From: Hyphochytrium catenoides
Lineage: Eukaryota > Sar > Hyphochytriomycetes > Hyphochytriales > Hyphochytriaceae
NCBI GenBank assembly: GCA_900088475.1
Contig: FLMG01001584.1
Coordinates: 1 to 64,000, forward strand
Direction of reading: 5' to 3'
Length of the DNA stretch: 64,000 bases
Below, piece after piece: positions 1 through 11,649 of this stretch (its first letter is position 1; every line of letters starts with the position of its first letter). The translations under genes were made by a program, and so were the position numbers. The notes below the pieces were generated by a model. That model was not told where the DNA came from. It did not search any database and saw only the letters and a program-made list of their open reading frames with translations.

Positions 1-47
1 TCTCTCTCTCTCTCTCTCTCGTTGCTCTCCCTCTCTCTCCTTTTTAG
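1..47 (+). repeat. CT-rich tract ending in a splice acceptor
   Basis: The first 40 bases are almost pure CT dinucleotides and pyrimidine runs, followed by TTTTTAG at 41-47. This looks like the polypyrimidine tract and acceptor of an intron whose start lies left of the window. It may equally be a plain CT microsatellite. Confidence 0.5.
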
Positions 48-119
48 ACTCCCTCCCGCTCCGCCATCATGGGCTCGGAGATCTCGCTCCAGCTCAATGG
101 CTTTCGGCTGATACCCTAA
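48..119 (+). CDS. Terminal exon of an upstream gene (partial)
   Basis: After the acceptor at 46-47 an open frame reads TPSRSAIMGSEISLQLNGFR and four more residues to a TAA at 117-119. The peptide is too short to assign to a family. The alternative is a meaningless 16-codon ORF starting at the ATG at 69. The support is the strong pyrimidine tract plus an open frame, and nothing more. About 200 bases separate this stop from the start of the next gene. Confidence 0.3.
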   Translation, partial: TPSRSAIMGSEISLQLNGFRLIP

Positions 120-323
120 TGATCCATCCCTTTACCTAACATTGTCAGCCTCACTAGCTTGGCTTCACCTACCTCAAGAGCTCCGTCTTTATACTTCGTC
201 TATTGTCTGTCTGGTAGGTGGTTGGTGCTTAGCGGCTCGGAAGTGAGCAGCAACTGTTGAGGGGAGCCTTTCTCTGTTATACTTAGTTCTTCCGGGAAAC
301 AAAAGGCACAGAGCCAAACAAAT

Positions 324-3300
324 ATGCAGAACGAAAGCACACAGCACCGCGTCAGCGACGCTCTTAAAGATCGATATCCCTACCGCTCTCCTCCATTTAC
401 GTCAGAGGTCGACCCACAACAGGTAACTACGGCCTTCGGTGCGAGAGCTGTTCCAAAGCTGGCAGGAGCGCTGCTTCAGGAGGATCTTGATGAGCAAAAA
501 AAGATTCAGGCTCTGAAGGAGCTAAACGAGATGTTAAGCAATCAGGTTTGATGAGGATGGCTGCTGGTGTAGCGGTCGGGTCGTGACCGTCCTCCTCTTC
601 ATCTATGATTGCACATCTTCTTAGAGCTATAATGGGCATCCTGTGTGCCCTCCTTAATGCGCTGGTTTCGTAGTACTCAGCCTGACTGCCTGGTACACTG
701 TATCGCTCCATTTTCCAGGCAATGCTGGGCTGATGCCACACGTCCTACTGCAGATTCTCTCCTGAAGTTTGCAATCATCATCTCTTCTTCTTGTTCTCAG
801 AAGCTTGCTTAACGACAACTTTAATCTTGTTCTCCGTGTAGGAGAATAAAGCGCGAGTGATCAGTAACAACCTCATCCCAATTGGCTGTTCGCTGCTTGC
901 TGCAAGCTCCGAAGAAGTCCAATACCAGGCCGCTCTTCTCCTAGCAGGAATAGCTACCGATAGCCAGGTAAACGGCTTTCCTCTCTTAGGATAAGATAAA
1001 GACCTTCTTCTGAGCTTACTGCGTGCCTAGGGACGGAAAGGCTTGAAGGAAGTAGGCGGGTTCGAGGACCTCGTGGATCTTCTGCAGCACACTTCCTCGG
1101 TCAGTTGCATTCCGCCTCTTTCCATCCTAGAGGTTGCCCTGGCGCGTCCTCCCTGTAACCATCTCAGCTCTATCTTCTCCGCACACCGATAATCCGCTCT
1201 GAAGCAATGGTACCCATTATCGAGATCTCTTGCTGATTGTCCTTCAGTTAATCTTCATCTCCCATATATCATCTTTCGCCCGTCGCCCAGCCTTCCATCC
1301 CAAAGCCGCATTCCGCCTCTATTGAACTTCTCATCCAAGAGCTTCATGTCCACATCAACCTGTCTAAAGAAATGCTCATGTAGATGCGACATCGTGTGGC
1401 TGCCACCAAAGTTCTTATGGTAACATCAGAGTTTAGAGATGGCATTAAACTATTGTTAGCGGAGGAGAAGATTCTCAGAGACTGCGTGGCTGCATTGGAG
1501 GGTCTCCTTGCCTCACTCTCGCCAAATGGCGGCTCACTGTCTCGACCTTCTTCTCCTCTCGTCCAGTCTCTTCTCTTACATCTTATGACCTTCCTCTTCA
1601 ACATTGCAAAAGATGAGAAGGGTGTGGAGAGGATGATCGATGGCGGAGTTGTATCGATGAGCCTTTCCCTGCTAAAGCTGTTTCGAGAGCTGGAGCCATT
1701 GATCATTGAAAGAACACTTGGACTGGAATGGAAACTAGGCCACCTGGTACCGGCTTGAAGTTTCTGTTGCACAAGATCCTGCCCTTCTTTGTTTGGTCTC
1801 TTTACCCTACCCCAGGGTTCTTCCCTAGAACTGGCCCCTTATCTGCCAAACTATGAACTGAGGGACTCTAGGCTATTTGCTAATCGCTCTCTTCTTGTTC
1901 TGACATAGCTCTTTTGATAGCCCTTGCTCATTCAACTCTCAGCCGCAGGGTAAGTCGAGTCTCATCGAGAATGGAGGCGTAAGGTTAACCGCTGAAGTGC
2001 TCCAAGGAGTAATGGAAGGCGAGGTGCATGCGGATCAGCAGCTGCTGAGAAATATCAAGAGAGAATGTGCGACATGTTGTTAGGCGGGGCTTCAGAAGTA
2101 TATCTTAACTCTTCCCATTTTACTCGGCCGCCTTCCTTGTCCCTTCCCCAGCTAAGGCTCTTCTGAGGCGCCACTTGATGCTGTGTTAGGCCCTTTCTCC
2201 CGCCCCGTGACTTTCAGACTTGCTCTTCTTCTCCCAATAGCTTTCGTCATCATTGACATTGCTATCGGTGTGATAGGCACTGGCGCTCTTATGCTCCTTG
2301 GGACCTCAGAGGAAGGAAAAGTCGAGGTCTATAAGTACGCCGAGGAGCTTCTGGTTGCTCTTGTACAAGAGGAGACAGAAGATCAGAAAGCTGTTAGGAC
2401 CAATGCCGTTGCAGCCATTAGGAATGCCATTGAGGCGCCAGAGGTGAAGTCAATGCCTCTTTCTAACTATCATATGTAGACTTTCGCCGAACCTGTGCAT
2501 GACTCTTTACATCAACCGAGTACCTTTTTTTTTTCTGTCTCTTATCATTAGGTTACCCTTAAAGTGACCCTTTCTCTAACTCAAGGTCGTGAGCACGCTC
2601 GAGTGGTACCTCTGTCTTGATATCTTATTATACATCTCAGTTGCCTTGTCTTGCGTGGATTGACTTGCGGATCTTCTAAGTGACAATATTGCTTTTCCAA
2701 GTGATACTATTGCTCTTCTAACTGATACTACTTCTTGACTTTTTTCCCTTAGGGTCTACGCCGGTTCACGGAATCACTACTATTCAAACCCAAAACTTTG
2801 GTTGATGTGATTGGTCTTCGAGCCTGCCGGCCCCTGTTAGACCTCTCTCTTCCTGACAAATCAACCACAAGTCCGTCAACTTCCTCTTCTGGCATTCGTC
2901 TGCAAGCTCTCCATCTAATTCTTGAGCTGTCAAGTATGAAGGACGGCCCTGCGACGGTGATGAGCTGCCCAGGAGCGGTTGACACCCTCTCGACATCCTA
3001 CCTAGAAAGCAAAGAAGAAGAAACGGCTTTAAGAGATTCCGCCTACAATGTGCTGCTAGTGCTGGCGAAGGTGAGATCATGAAAGAGTAACTCGATCTGC
3101 CGTTATCACTTACGCAGACGTCGACCTGATCCTTCTTCACCGGCCAACGGCCCCATCTACATCCACTCTTCGCCTACATGACCCCCCACTGTCGCCTTTT
3201 AATCTTGAAAGCTCCTCCTTGTGCTGCCACTATTGGGGCTATCCTCCGCAAGTATCTCTTTTCCTCTAACGCGCCCCTTCCTTTAAGTTCCCCACCTACC

Positions 3301-3398
3301 GCTCAGTCATCCGGCGGCGGATTCAGGAAGACGTGGCATCCATAGACGTTATGAAGATGGACAAATATCAGGAGCTGACCAAGCTGCTTACTGAATAG
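324..3398 (+). CDS. RSPH14: Radial spoke armadillo-repeat protein RSPH14
   Basis: Armadillo-repeat protein matching the RSPH14/RTDR1 family, which belongs to the flagellar radial spoke. The N-terminus has the family signature QQVTTAFGARAVPKLAGALL (human: ITTAYGHRALPKLKEEL). A later exon has GTGALMLLGTSEEGK and ends in IEAPE, matching the conserved GALM...EGK...AEAPEGRKAL stretch. Exons I can support are 324-545, 842-967, 1031-1099, 1384-1746, about 1949-2066, a short exon near 2154-2190, one ending at 2443, 2753-3070 and 3288-3398 (stop TAG 3396-3398). Phases agree everywhere except around 2067-2245, where the exact sites are uncertain and the protein looks shorter than the family there. The start is the first ATG in frame upstream of the conserved block. 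The gene is convergent with the protease at 3736. Confidence 0.85.
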
Positions 3399-3735
3399 AG
3401 GAAGCTCTTGACCAGAATCAGATGACCGGTATGTTTAGGGGTCTAGGACGCTTGTAAGGTTAGGACAGGACTTTTAGCAGTGGTTCTGTCACACATGATG
3501 GACGGCTCTCCAGCTCTTCGATGTGTTATGATTATATTTACAGCAAAACCCGCGGCTTTGAAAGCTTTAACTGTCCCACATTTCTCTCACATTCATACTG
3601 ACAAGGGCTCCGTCCTCTTTGTATGTCCAGCTCTCTCACTTGAATCGCCACTAGGGACCTAGTAGGGACCTAGGGATCACTAAAAAGCCTCTTCCAGCCC
3701 TCTGGGCCCCAGCTATCACACGCTCCAACGGCCCC
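3399..3735. other. Convergent intergenic spacer
   Basis: This is the 3' spacer between RSPH14 (+) and the ML-papain gene (-). I see no coding signal. Near 3651-3676 a short word, tagggacctag, is repeated twice. No clear AATAAA is visible. Confidence 0.6.
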
Positions 3736-5308
3736 TTAATGTCCTTCGACAGATGGATAGCTAGCCGCCATCAGAATACCGCACTGACCTCCCTCTTGCT
3801 GCTTGTTTCTCTCAATGAGAAAGTAGCCATTCATGCCCCACGACTGGCCCCAGGAGTTCTTAAGCTTATAATACGGAGTACCATCTTGATACACACCGTA
3901 CCCTACAGCAAGGACTCCGTGGTCAAGATTGGTTCCACACTCTCCTGTTAGTACCCCATCATGGTAGAACATCATTCCGCTTTCATCAGCTTCAATGGCC
4001 ACTGCCACTGGCTGGCGCGCAATAGCAGCCATCAGTGCCTCTTCAGACTCTTCAACGTCCGTGTAGTTTGAGACTCTGGAGCCTTTGACGATATGGCATT
4101 CGTCCCTCTTGCAAGTTGGGCCCTTAACAGCCTCATACGGGTATTCTTCCCAGCTGCAATAGCCCTTATGGCGCATAATCCAAGCAAAAGCATGATCCAT
4201 GAGGCCTCCATTGCAGGCCATATCGTCCTGATCGCAATCCAACAGCTGTTGAACAGAAAGGTCTACTAGCTGCTTCGTAGCAAGAAAATACGCGCTTTCC
4301 ACCGCACCCGTGGCAGAAAAAGCCCAGCATGAGCCGCACTGTCCTTGGTTCTTCACTTTGGTAACAGCTCCCTCCTTGACCCAATCAACTTCCTTAGGAA
4401 GACGGATCGAACCCGTAACAGAGTTTAGTGTACCCTGAGTGAGAAACGGGTTTCTCTTCCTGTTTCTTAAGGTTTTCAAAACGCTCTCAGGAATCTTCGC
4501 ACCGAAATGCTGGCGGCGGAACTCCTCGAAGGACAGATGAGAGAACTCATTGTGAGCCATTGTCCAGGTCTTGCCTGACAGGTTGTGCTTGATAATCTTG
4601 TAGTGATTCTCAATGAACTGATCGAGGCGTCTGATCCACTCCTCAAGAGTGGAAAAGGTTTTGCCAAATTGAGACGCCCATTTCTGGAACAGGTAGTATA
4701 CGTCCGTGGGGCGGGATAGAGGAGACTGATCGTGGCGGAACACATGAACTTCCTCCTGTCTCTTTTGCTCTGAAGGTTTGATATCAACCTCCATGGCAAC
4801 ACACGAAAGAGTCTCGCCGGCTTCGTTCTCGACCGTGATCTTTACATTGACACCATCCAGTTTCGGGGCATCGGCTGGCACGTCCTGTTGCACTACTGCC
4901 TGGAACTTCTGCCCCTTCTTCACTGGACAGGAAAGAGAGAGGTCGGAACAGACCTTGAAACTTTCCTCAATGAGCTTGATTCCCATTACGTTGACTTCAA
5001 TCTTCGCCTTTCCTCCAGTAACGTCCAAGGAAGGGGTCCTACAGGTCGCGCCCGCACCCGGTCAGTAAGGTAGTTATAAGTCAGCATTCTGTCTGAGATC
5101 CATGGGCTGGGGTGGGCGCCCATGACGAATCTGAAAGAACTTACCCGAGGAGCTCGACATGCAGCTTCGTCCCGGCAATCACAGGGTCAGGTTTTAGGTT
5201 AACCGCATTGATAGCTAGCTTGTCCTGGGCGCAGGTCTTATATTCATGGGCCTGTGATCCCGCTAAGAAGAGGAGAAGCGCTGCAGTAGAGCCAAGAACG
5301 TTCCGCAT
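3736..5308 (-). CDS. Secreted ML-domain/papain-family cysteine protease fusion
   Basis: There are two exons, 5145-5308 and 3736-5038, giving 488 residues with phases in agreement. Residues 1-20 are a signal peptide (MRNVLGSTAALLLFLAGSQA). Residues 21 to about 140 match the ML (NPC2/MD-2-like) lipid-binding fold: NLKPDPVIAGTKLHVELLG, then paired cysteines (CSDLSLSC). An I29-type inhibitor propeptide follows at about 160-230 (FQKWASQFGKTFSTLEEW). The mature C1A protease domain has the oxyanion Gln and catalytic Cys in NQGQCGSCWAFSA, the His in LDHGVLAVGYG and the Asn in KNSWGQSWG. All four catalytic positions are intact. It is probably a lysosomal or secreted endopeptidase. The ML domain may steer it to lipid or sterol-rich material, which is inference. 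Confidence 0.92.
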
Positions 5309-6692
5309 CTTTCCCTATGGAGTACGTCGCCGCCACTGTTGAGAGTACCACGGAATTGGGAGAAAGTTCTTGGGAACAGTCTTCCTTGACCGTGGAAGAT
5401 TGAAGAATGCAGCTCGTCTCTTCTTGGACACAGACTGAAGTGTCTGCAACAGTTCAAGTATTGCATTTGTACTGGGCTCCTCACGTGCTGTCTCTCTCCT
5501 CTCTGTCTTGTGCCCTCCAGCTCACATGCAAGTTTAATCGTCTGGCCATTTGCTTTCTTCACCCTGTCTCACACTCTCTGTCTCACACTGAAAACTCAAT
5601 TAGACTCAAGGGCAGTATCCTGGGAGGGGCAAGGAAGAGGAAAAGAGCAATGAAGAAATCTAAACGGCCGGCGAAGGATCAGGAGACTCAGGGGCTTAGC
5701 CATTTGACAGTCAAGTTACGATGCGGTTTATATCGGAATGAACTTTGTTCAGAATTGGTGTGGCTTTTGTGCTCACTACTACTATGCCTTGCTGGGTATT
5801 ATGCTATGGGTCATAGGTCCTAGGCGAGTACTACTACTGCCGCCATTGATAAGACTGAAGTAGTAGTAAGATCGGAGCCTGGCAGAGCTTAACGCATAGT
5901 GTACTCCTAGTAATGCGGTGCCGGTTGAAGTTGAATGAAGGGAATCGCCTTCTTTCCTTGGGAAATGTGGACTTTTGGGAATGACCTCCTCTCCTCTTCA
6001 TCAGCTCTTCATCAGCTCATCAGTCCCAAAGTACTCACAAGCAAACAGTCGAAGCAAGGAAGCCAGGACAAGCTTCTTCCACCAGCAGCAGCAGGTGAAC
6101 TGGGTTGGCGGGGAGGATGGCGTGGATTGAACGACAGCGATTATGAGTTCAGAAGTAGAAGGTGGTTCCTACTTTTTGGAGGCTGTGTGCAGGTGCTAGA
6201 GGAAGTCACCCCTATTCTTTTTCCTTCTTTTGCATCAGAAGTATCAAGGTCCCTGCCATTTTGCGGATCTATAACAGCGAGAGAAGGAGGATTTAGAAGC
6301 TAGGAGCTCTTTCTCCTGTGTCTGTGTCTTGGTTTCCATCGAAAGGCAGCAGGCGTAACAAAAAGCTTTTACAGTTGCAGATTACGTACATAACAGAAAC
6401 GCGACATCTGAACAGCAATACTGTAGCTAGGAAGAGAAAGGGGTATTATCCCTGCCAGGCAACAGAGCAGAGTGTCTGACAGAAATTGGTGGCCATTTTT
6501 TAGGGCATCGTAGTGAAATCATCCGACATAAGAGAAGGAAGCGCCAGGCCGTAGGAGGCGCTAGGCCGTAGGAGCTACGCACCAATGAAGTCGGATTATT
6601 GTGTCGTAAAAAACGGGATAACATTAATTAATAAATAAACAGGCGCCTGCTGCACAGACCGCTGCTACTTCAGCTTGTATGGCCTTTATTCC

Positions 6693-6748
6693 TTTTCCTC
6701 AGACTACTTATCAACCTGACTTTTCCTCAGACTACTTATCAACCTGAG
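6693..6748 (+). repeat. 28-bp direct tandem duplication
   Basis: The word ttttcctcagactacttatc plus the following cctgac-type tail occurs at 6693-6720 and again at 6721-6748. It is nearly perfect, so it is a recent slippage-type duplication. Confidence 0.9.
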
Positions 6749-7348
6749 CAAACATTATCATCAATAAACTGTCTACAAAGTGGCCTCCTTCCCAAGTCAC
6801 ACGGGATCCTGTGTTTGAAAGGGTCGAGGCTATTCTCCTTTTCCACACCCTCTATCTTGCAGCATAATTGTGGCTTCATTGTCACCATTCTGTGCAGTTT
6901 ATGAATCCTTTTTGAAAAGCCATAATATCACCCGAAGAAGACAGAACAGAAGAACGGACAGTGTCCGTCCCGCCAGGAGCGGTAGCGCAGCAAGTGTATG
7001 GCCTACTGTCTTCTTCTCTCTCATCGATCATGACTGATGTAAGCCGTTATTAGTAGAAGAGTTACATCACATCATCCTCCCTGAAGGTAATGATAGTCCA
7101 TTCTCATTACAGGTGGCCTGAATGGCGTTATTACCGCTTCTTACGGAACTACTCGAGATCGGTTCTTCAGGTTTTAATAACAATATTGGTAATGTTTGAG
7201 ACTAACTATTGGTGGTGTCTCCCACTTCTTTACCACATGTCTCCATTGTCCCTTACTTCTTGTTGGGAGGCATCCAAACTCATCATCTAATAAAGAACAA
7301 CTACTCTACTACGATCTTAGGGCCGCTGCTTTGCCTCCGTTTGATAAA

Positions 7349-7377
7349 TTAGGGTTAGGGCTAGGGTACTCTAACCC
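7349..7377 (+). repeat. Short telomere-like TTAGGG stretch
   Basis: It reads ttagggttagggctaggg followed within a few bases by ctaaccc, the complementary orientation. TTAGGG is the telomere unit of many eukaryotes. Only about two and a half units are present, and unique sequence flanks both sides, so this is an interstitial motif and not a chromosome end. Confidence 0.55.
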
Positions 7378-7742
7378 ATAAAACAATCTAAAATTTCACA
7401 GATCCAGACATAGGCTTACATTCAAATTCATTATCATCATCACCCCTGTCTTCAAGAAACGTCTTCTCTCATTATTATTACTTGTACTTCATTTTTACTT
7501 ACATATGCCCTTTTATTAACGAACAATTAGAAAGGAGTGATAAGAAGTAGACTACTGTTTACTGATGAGGAGCGTGGAGGAGATCGAGCTGAGGACGAGA
7601 CCATGCTTTCCTTGTTTCTTTTCTTCTTCTTCTTCTTCTTCATCTTTTACTTCTTGATTTACTCTTCCTTTGTTTATCTTATTCTCATAGTATAGTCTTG
7701 TTCTTCTTAGTAGTTATAACTGCTCGCTAATAATGATATTAA

Positions 7743-7845
7743 AGTGGAACTACTAGAAGAAAAGAAGACACGAAAGATGTACTAACGATAATAATGAAAT
7801 TGAAGTGGAACTACTAGAAGAAAAGAAGACACGAAAGATGTATGT
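7743..7845 (+). repeat. Two copies of a ~61-bp repeat
   Basis: The block agtggaactactagaagaaa and its continuation through gacacgaaagatgta occurs at 7743 and 7804 (period 61). The copies differ slightly in the linker. No coding potential is visible. Confidence 0.85.
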
Positions 7846-8354
7846 ACTACGAACAAGAAGAAGAAGAAGAACAAGCAAAAGTACTTAGAAGTTACCCGGA
7901 AAAATTCCTATCGTTCTAGCTTACCGTATTGAAGCAACAGCACAACGATTTACAGTCGTACAGACGGTTGTACAGATGAGCTCACAAGTTCCTACAAACA
8001 CGCATTGGTCCCTAAAGACAGGTATTCTTGGCGCCACCACCCAATGGCAGGACATGGAGGACGATAATAAGAGGGAAGAAAGGTGTGAACATCAGCTTCT
8101 GAACCGCCAGAGCAGCTCCTGCATTATGAAGCTTCATCGGATCATTGTCCTCTTCTGTCGGCCTCATCCGCCATCAATCCCTCACTGGCTAGTTACACGA
8201 CTGATAGAGACACACTAACACTGCGGCTGGCAGGGAGGACGAGTGATCACGCTCGTCTCGCCTGCTTCTTTAGCGATAGCGGTGTGACGCTGAGTTCGTT
8301 GAGGTGTTTTGACGCCCATTACAGCGTGAGGTTGAGTTGGCCAGAGCCAGGACC

Positions 8355-9843
8355 ATGGCCGGGAAGAAAAGAAAGTCTACAGGCACTGGCGATGAAGTCG
8401 CCACCAAGCAAGGGCAGGCAACAGAGCAAAAGGCTCCTAAGGAGTATGGAGGGTATAAGATCGTCTTTCTTCCACTGCCACATGGAGCGGGTTATCGCTA
8501 CATGTACTTGAAAGAGCACAGGGATAAGACAGGAGAAGCGCAGGTGACTTTACTTCCAGTGTCCTTGATCTCTATCTTTCAGATTCCTTCCGCCAAATTA
8601 CTGGCACTCCTCATTTCAATATGCCTAAGTATTTTATGTTAGCACTCTTGTTCCGCTCTCCCCGGAAAAGCGAGTTGCTTACAAGATCTTGCTCTTTGGA
8701 ATTATTGTGACTAGGGTCGAACACTCTTTATGAGCAACGTCCCGCCGTTCTTTAAAGATGAGCAAATCATCCACCTCTTCAAGGGTGTCAAGATTGAGAG
8801 CGTCCGAATTGGTGCCAACAAACCTGGGACGGCTAGGATAGCTCATGTGGTCTTCACGTCCACGAAGGGGTTACAGAGGTCGCTTGCATCTTCGTGGACT
8901 CTTTCTGAAGAAGAAATGTACGGTAGTGATACGCTCACAGGCTACGAAAGTAAGTGCACAAATGGGAAGTGTGGACTGGCGGAGTAATCGAAGCATCGTC
9001 AGAAGCTTTTCACTAACATAGGAAGAAGACTCAACGCTAGAATGCGAGATGACGTCCGCAGAACGTTGCAGTTTGTGCGAGAGGGCCAATAGAGTTTACG
9101 TATACTGTACAGCTAACCTCTCTCCCTTTTGACAGGGTATCTGGCTCATTATAAGGAACAGAGGCCCGACCCCGACCTTTTGCTGGATCAACTGAACAGC
9201 TACATTGATGACTTCGAAGCTCAAGAGGAGGAGGTGAGTGTTTACCGTAGAAGAAGCATTATAGTAATGGGTAGTCTAGGGCAGCTGACAAGGTAATCAG
9301 AACTGTATACCAGCAAGAATAACGCGGTCGATAGCAGAGTTCCGAAATGGGGCCTAAGCTGGTTTCTTTCGTTCTAAGTGTCTTCGTATCTCTATTCACA
9401 CCCCAGCGGAAGCAGGAGCTGAAGCGTAAGGCTTCGGAACCCGATGAGGACGGCTTTGTCATGGTCACCAGAAAGAAGAAGCCTCGGATGGAAGAAGAAA
9501 AGAAGAAGAGAAAGAAAAAGAAGCCAAAGGAGCTGCAGAACTTCTACCGATTCCAGATGAGAGAACAAAAGCGAAATCGTGAGTAGAGCTGGCTTAACCT
9601 TGCCATTTGTACCCTTTTTGCCGTTCTTCTCTGTTCGCATAGCTATTGTCATGGACACCCTCGCCATTGCAATAGCTCGCCTTTCAAGCATATTGTGCAT
9701 CCTGGGTATCCCAGTTCTCCTTTGATCACTGACTAACGCTTCCTTCTCACTACTCAGGCCTAATGGAGCTAAGAGAGAAGTTTGAAGAGGATAAAAAACG
9801 CATTGCTCAGCTCAAGGCGGCAAGACGGTTCAAACCCCAGTGA
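8355..9843 (+). CDS. RRP7: Ribosomal RNA-processing protein 7 (RRP7A-like)
   Basis: Nucleolar factor of small-subunit (SSU processome, UTP-C/CK2 module) assembly. Five exons are fully phase-consistent: 8355-8543, 8715-8949, 9136-9233, 9407-9578 and 9758-9843. The N-terminal part is RRM-like (GRTLFMSNVPPFFKDEQI). The family signature is at the C-terminus: DEDGFVMVTRKKK, a lysine/arginine-rich helix, ELQNFYRFQMREQKR, then LREKFEEDKKRIAQLKAAR and the terminal FKPQ. Human RRP7A has DEEGWVKVTR, ELLNFYAWQHRE and LRKKFEEDKQRIELL in the same order. It is convergent with PPIL6. Confidence 0.93.
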
Positions 9844-10106
9844 GTGATCGGAACTTTGTCAGGAAATGACGTCCTTGCGCTGCTCAATACCGACTGAGGG
9901 AGCAGAAGACCTGGAGAGCTACAAGGGTGCTGATTACCTTTTCTGTACCATAATATACATAGTGAGTCTCGACCTATAAGAAGGTCAGGCTAAACTGACA
10001 GCTGGTGCTCACAGTTTTACGGGGTACTTGGGCATCCTTAACAATGTAAAGCCACTTGACGGTAGCGTCTCTACCGTGCTGGTCTTCCTTTTGTAACTTA
10101 AAACGC
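9844..10106. other. Convergent intergenic spacer
   Basis: This short 3' spacer between RRP7 (+) and PPIL6 (-) contains nothing recognisable. Confidence 0.5.
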
Positions 10107-11460
10107 CTATGGTTCCTTATCTCCTTCAATAGCCCCACAGCCTGTCACAATACATGGCCGAATCGGCCTTTGATTCCGTAGCGGGAGGCCCGCAATCTTC
10201 CGTATTGTTGCCATCCCACTGATGACTCGGCCGAACACTACCTTCTTGCAATCCAACCAGTCCAATCTCTGAAGAGAGATGAAGAACTGTGAGTTATTGC
10301 TGTGAGGGCCGCTGTTTGCCATTGCCTATGCAAGGGACGGAGTGGACAATGGTTTAGTTCGCTGCTTGACTTAGCTCATGGCTCGTGTAGTCGAAACTGG
10401 GAAAGAGCCTAGATAGGGTTAGCACGAAGTCCGGTCCGCCGCGGGACCACCAGCTTGCAGCACTTGTCTTGTCCTATAGTAGTCCCTTATACTCGGTTTC
10501 CATGACCACTTACCAGGGTTCCTGGGCCGTTCTGCTTGGCAGAGAATGACTCGTCTGCAAATGTTGGGCCATAGATGGAGTGGCCCTTAGAACCGCTACC
10601 ATCAACAATATCTACATGTAAAATGAAGACAATTAGAAGCAAGCTGACACCATTTGTCTCCTCCCAAGTTATCATTCCGGGTAGATGCTCACCTCCACCT
10701 TGTATCCAACCACCCGTAGCCACTCTGTGGATAGGAGCGTTAAGATAATGCAAAGTAACTCCTTCATCACTCTTTCCTTTCTCTCCAGTACACAGAGCGC
10801 GGAAGTTTTCGACTGTGCGAGGACACACATCAGAGAAGAGCTCAAAGACTACTCTGCCAAGAACCAGTGGAGAGTACTCAGTCTTTGCATCCGGATCTGA
10901 TTCGTCTCTCTTGACCTCTTTCTCGGTCGTAAAGTCCATGTAACAGTATACATGGCCCGACCGCTCACGATACAGAGCGTATTCTTTCTTGGCTAGAGTG
11001 CGGAAGAACTCCTCATCGTTAGAATGATCAAATGCGTCAAAATCGAGGGTTTGAGCACAGAATCTTTCAAACTCCTCCGGTCCTCCAATATAATGATTCT
11101 CATCATAGTACACGAGAGGAGAACGTCTGTGCTGCCCGGCACTGGCACCAAGAAGGCCCTGACGTAAAGGAAGCGTAAGACTTTATGCTAAAGATTAAGT
11201 CTCGAACTTCTGGGAAGGAGCGAACACCTTCACCGAGGAGGGAAGAGCCAATTTAGAGGGCGGGCAAGAATACTCACCGCTGATTTTGATTCGGCATACT
11301 CTCCCCACTCTGTCTCAACCATCGGAAGGACACATGACTCAATGTCGCTCCGCACCGAAAGTAGGTCTTGGATCATTTTTTTGCACTTGTGAAAGCGGGG
11401 GCAGTCAATCCTGCCTGCTATGGTGATCTTCATTGACTTTTTGATCTCACCCCTTACCAT
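10107..11460 (-). CDS. PPIL6: Cyclophilin-type peptidyl-prolyl isomerase PPIL6
   Basis: Four exons (11278-11460, 10693-11158, 10514-10611, 10107-10325) give 321 residues, close to human PPIL6 (311), with consistent phases. The N-terminal extension carries the thioredoxin-like start typical of PPIL6 (KITIAGRIDCPRFHKCKKM, human: VKVVGLFSCPNFQIAK). The cyclophilin domain follows: FELFSDVCPRTVENFRALCT, GGWIQGGDIVDG, YGPTFADESF and MANSGPHSNNSQFFISLQ. The arginine of the usual FHR active-site triad is kept as IHR (NAPIHRV). The Trp of the cyclosporin site is not obvious (LDWLDCKKVVFGRVI). PPIL6 is found mainly in ciliated organisms, so it fits the RSPH14 and kinesin genes nearby. The start ATG at 11460 lies just before the conserved block. 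Confidence 0.93.
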
Positions 11461-11566
11461 GGTCTTTGGTGGGCGGGTGGACGGGATACAAGGAAGTATG
11501 ACTTATTCTAGTGGATGCTATGAGTTTGCCACCAGCGACCTGGAAGCTGATGATGGGCTGTCACGA

Positions 11567-11649
11567 NNNNNNNNNNNNNNNNNNNNNNNNNNNNNNNNNN
11601 NNNNNNNNNNNNNNNNNNNNNNNNNNNNNNNNNNNNNNNNNNNNNNNNN
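11567..11649. other. Assembly gap (83 N)
   Basis: A run of N bases. Open frames crossing it carry only X residues and were ignored. Confidence 0.99.

Larger units (their letters stand above)
5309..8354. other. Gene-poor spacer between protease and RRP7 genes
   Basis: These 3 kb contain no gene I can support. The longest open frames (5407-5823 and 5935-6303, +) lack family resemblance, and no exon chain can be built around them. The stretch holds a 28-bp tandem duplication (6693), GGCCGTAGGAG repeats near 6547-6580, a TTC microsatellite (about 7617-7642), a telomere-like motif (7349) and a 61-bp duplication (7743). Promoters of the flanking divergent genes should lie at its two ends. Confidence 0.6.

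Noticed and set aside
5407-6303. Two plus-strand ORFs of 138 and 122 codons in the large spacer
   Set aside because: No family resemblance, no conserved motif, no flanking splice sites giving a chain, and low-complexity, leucine/serine-rich translation typical of chance frames.
7349-7377. Possible chromosome end at the TTAGGG motif
   Set aside because: Unique gene-bearing sequence continues on both sides and only about three units are present.
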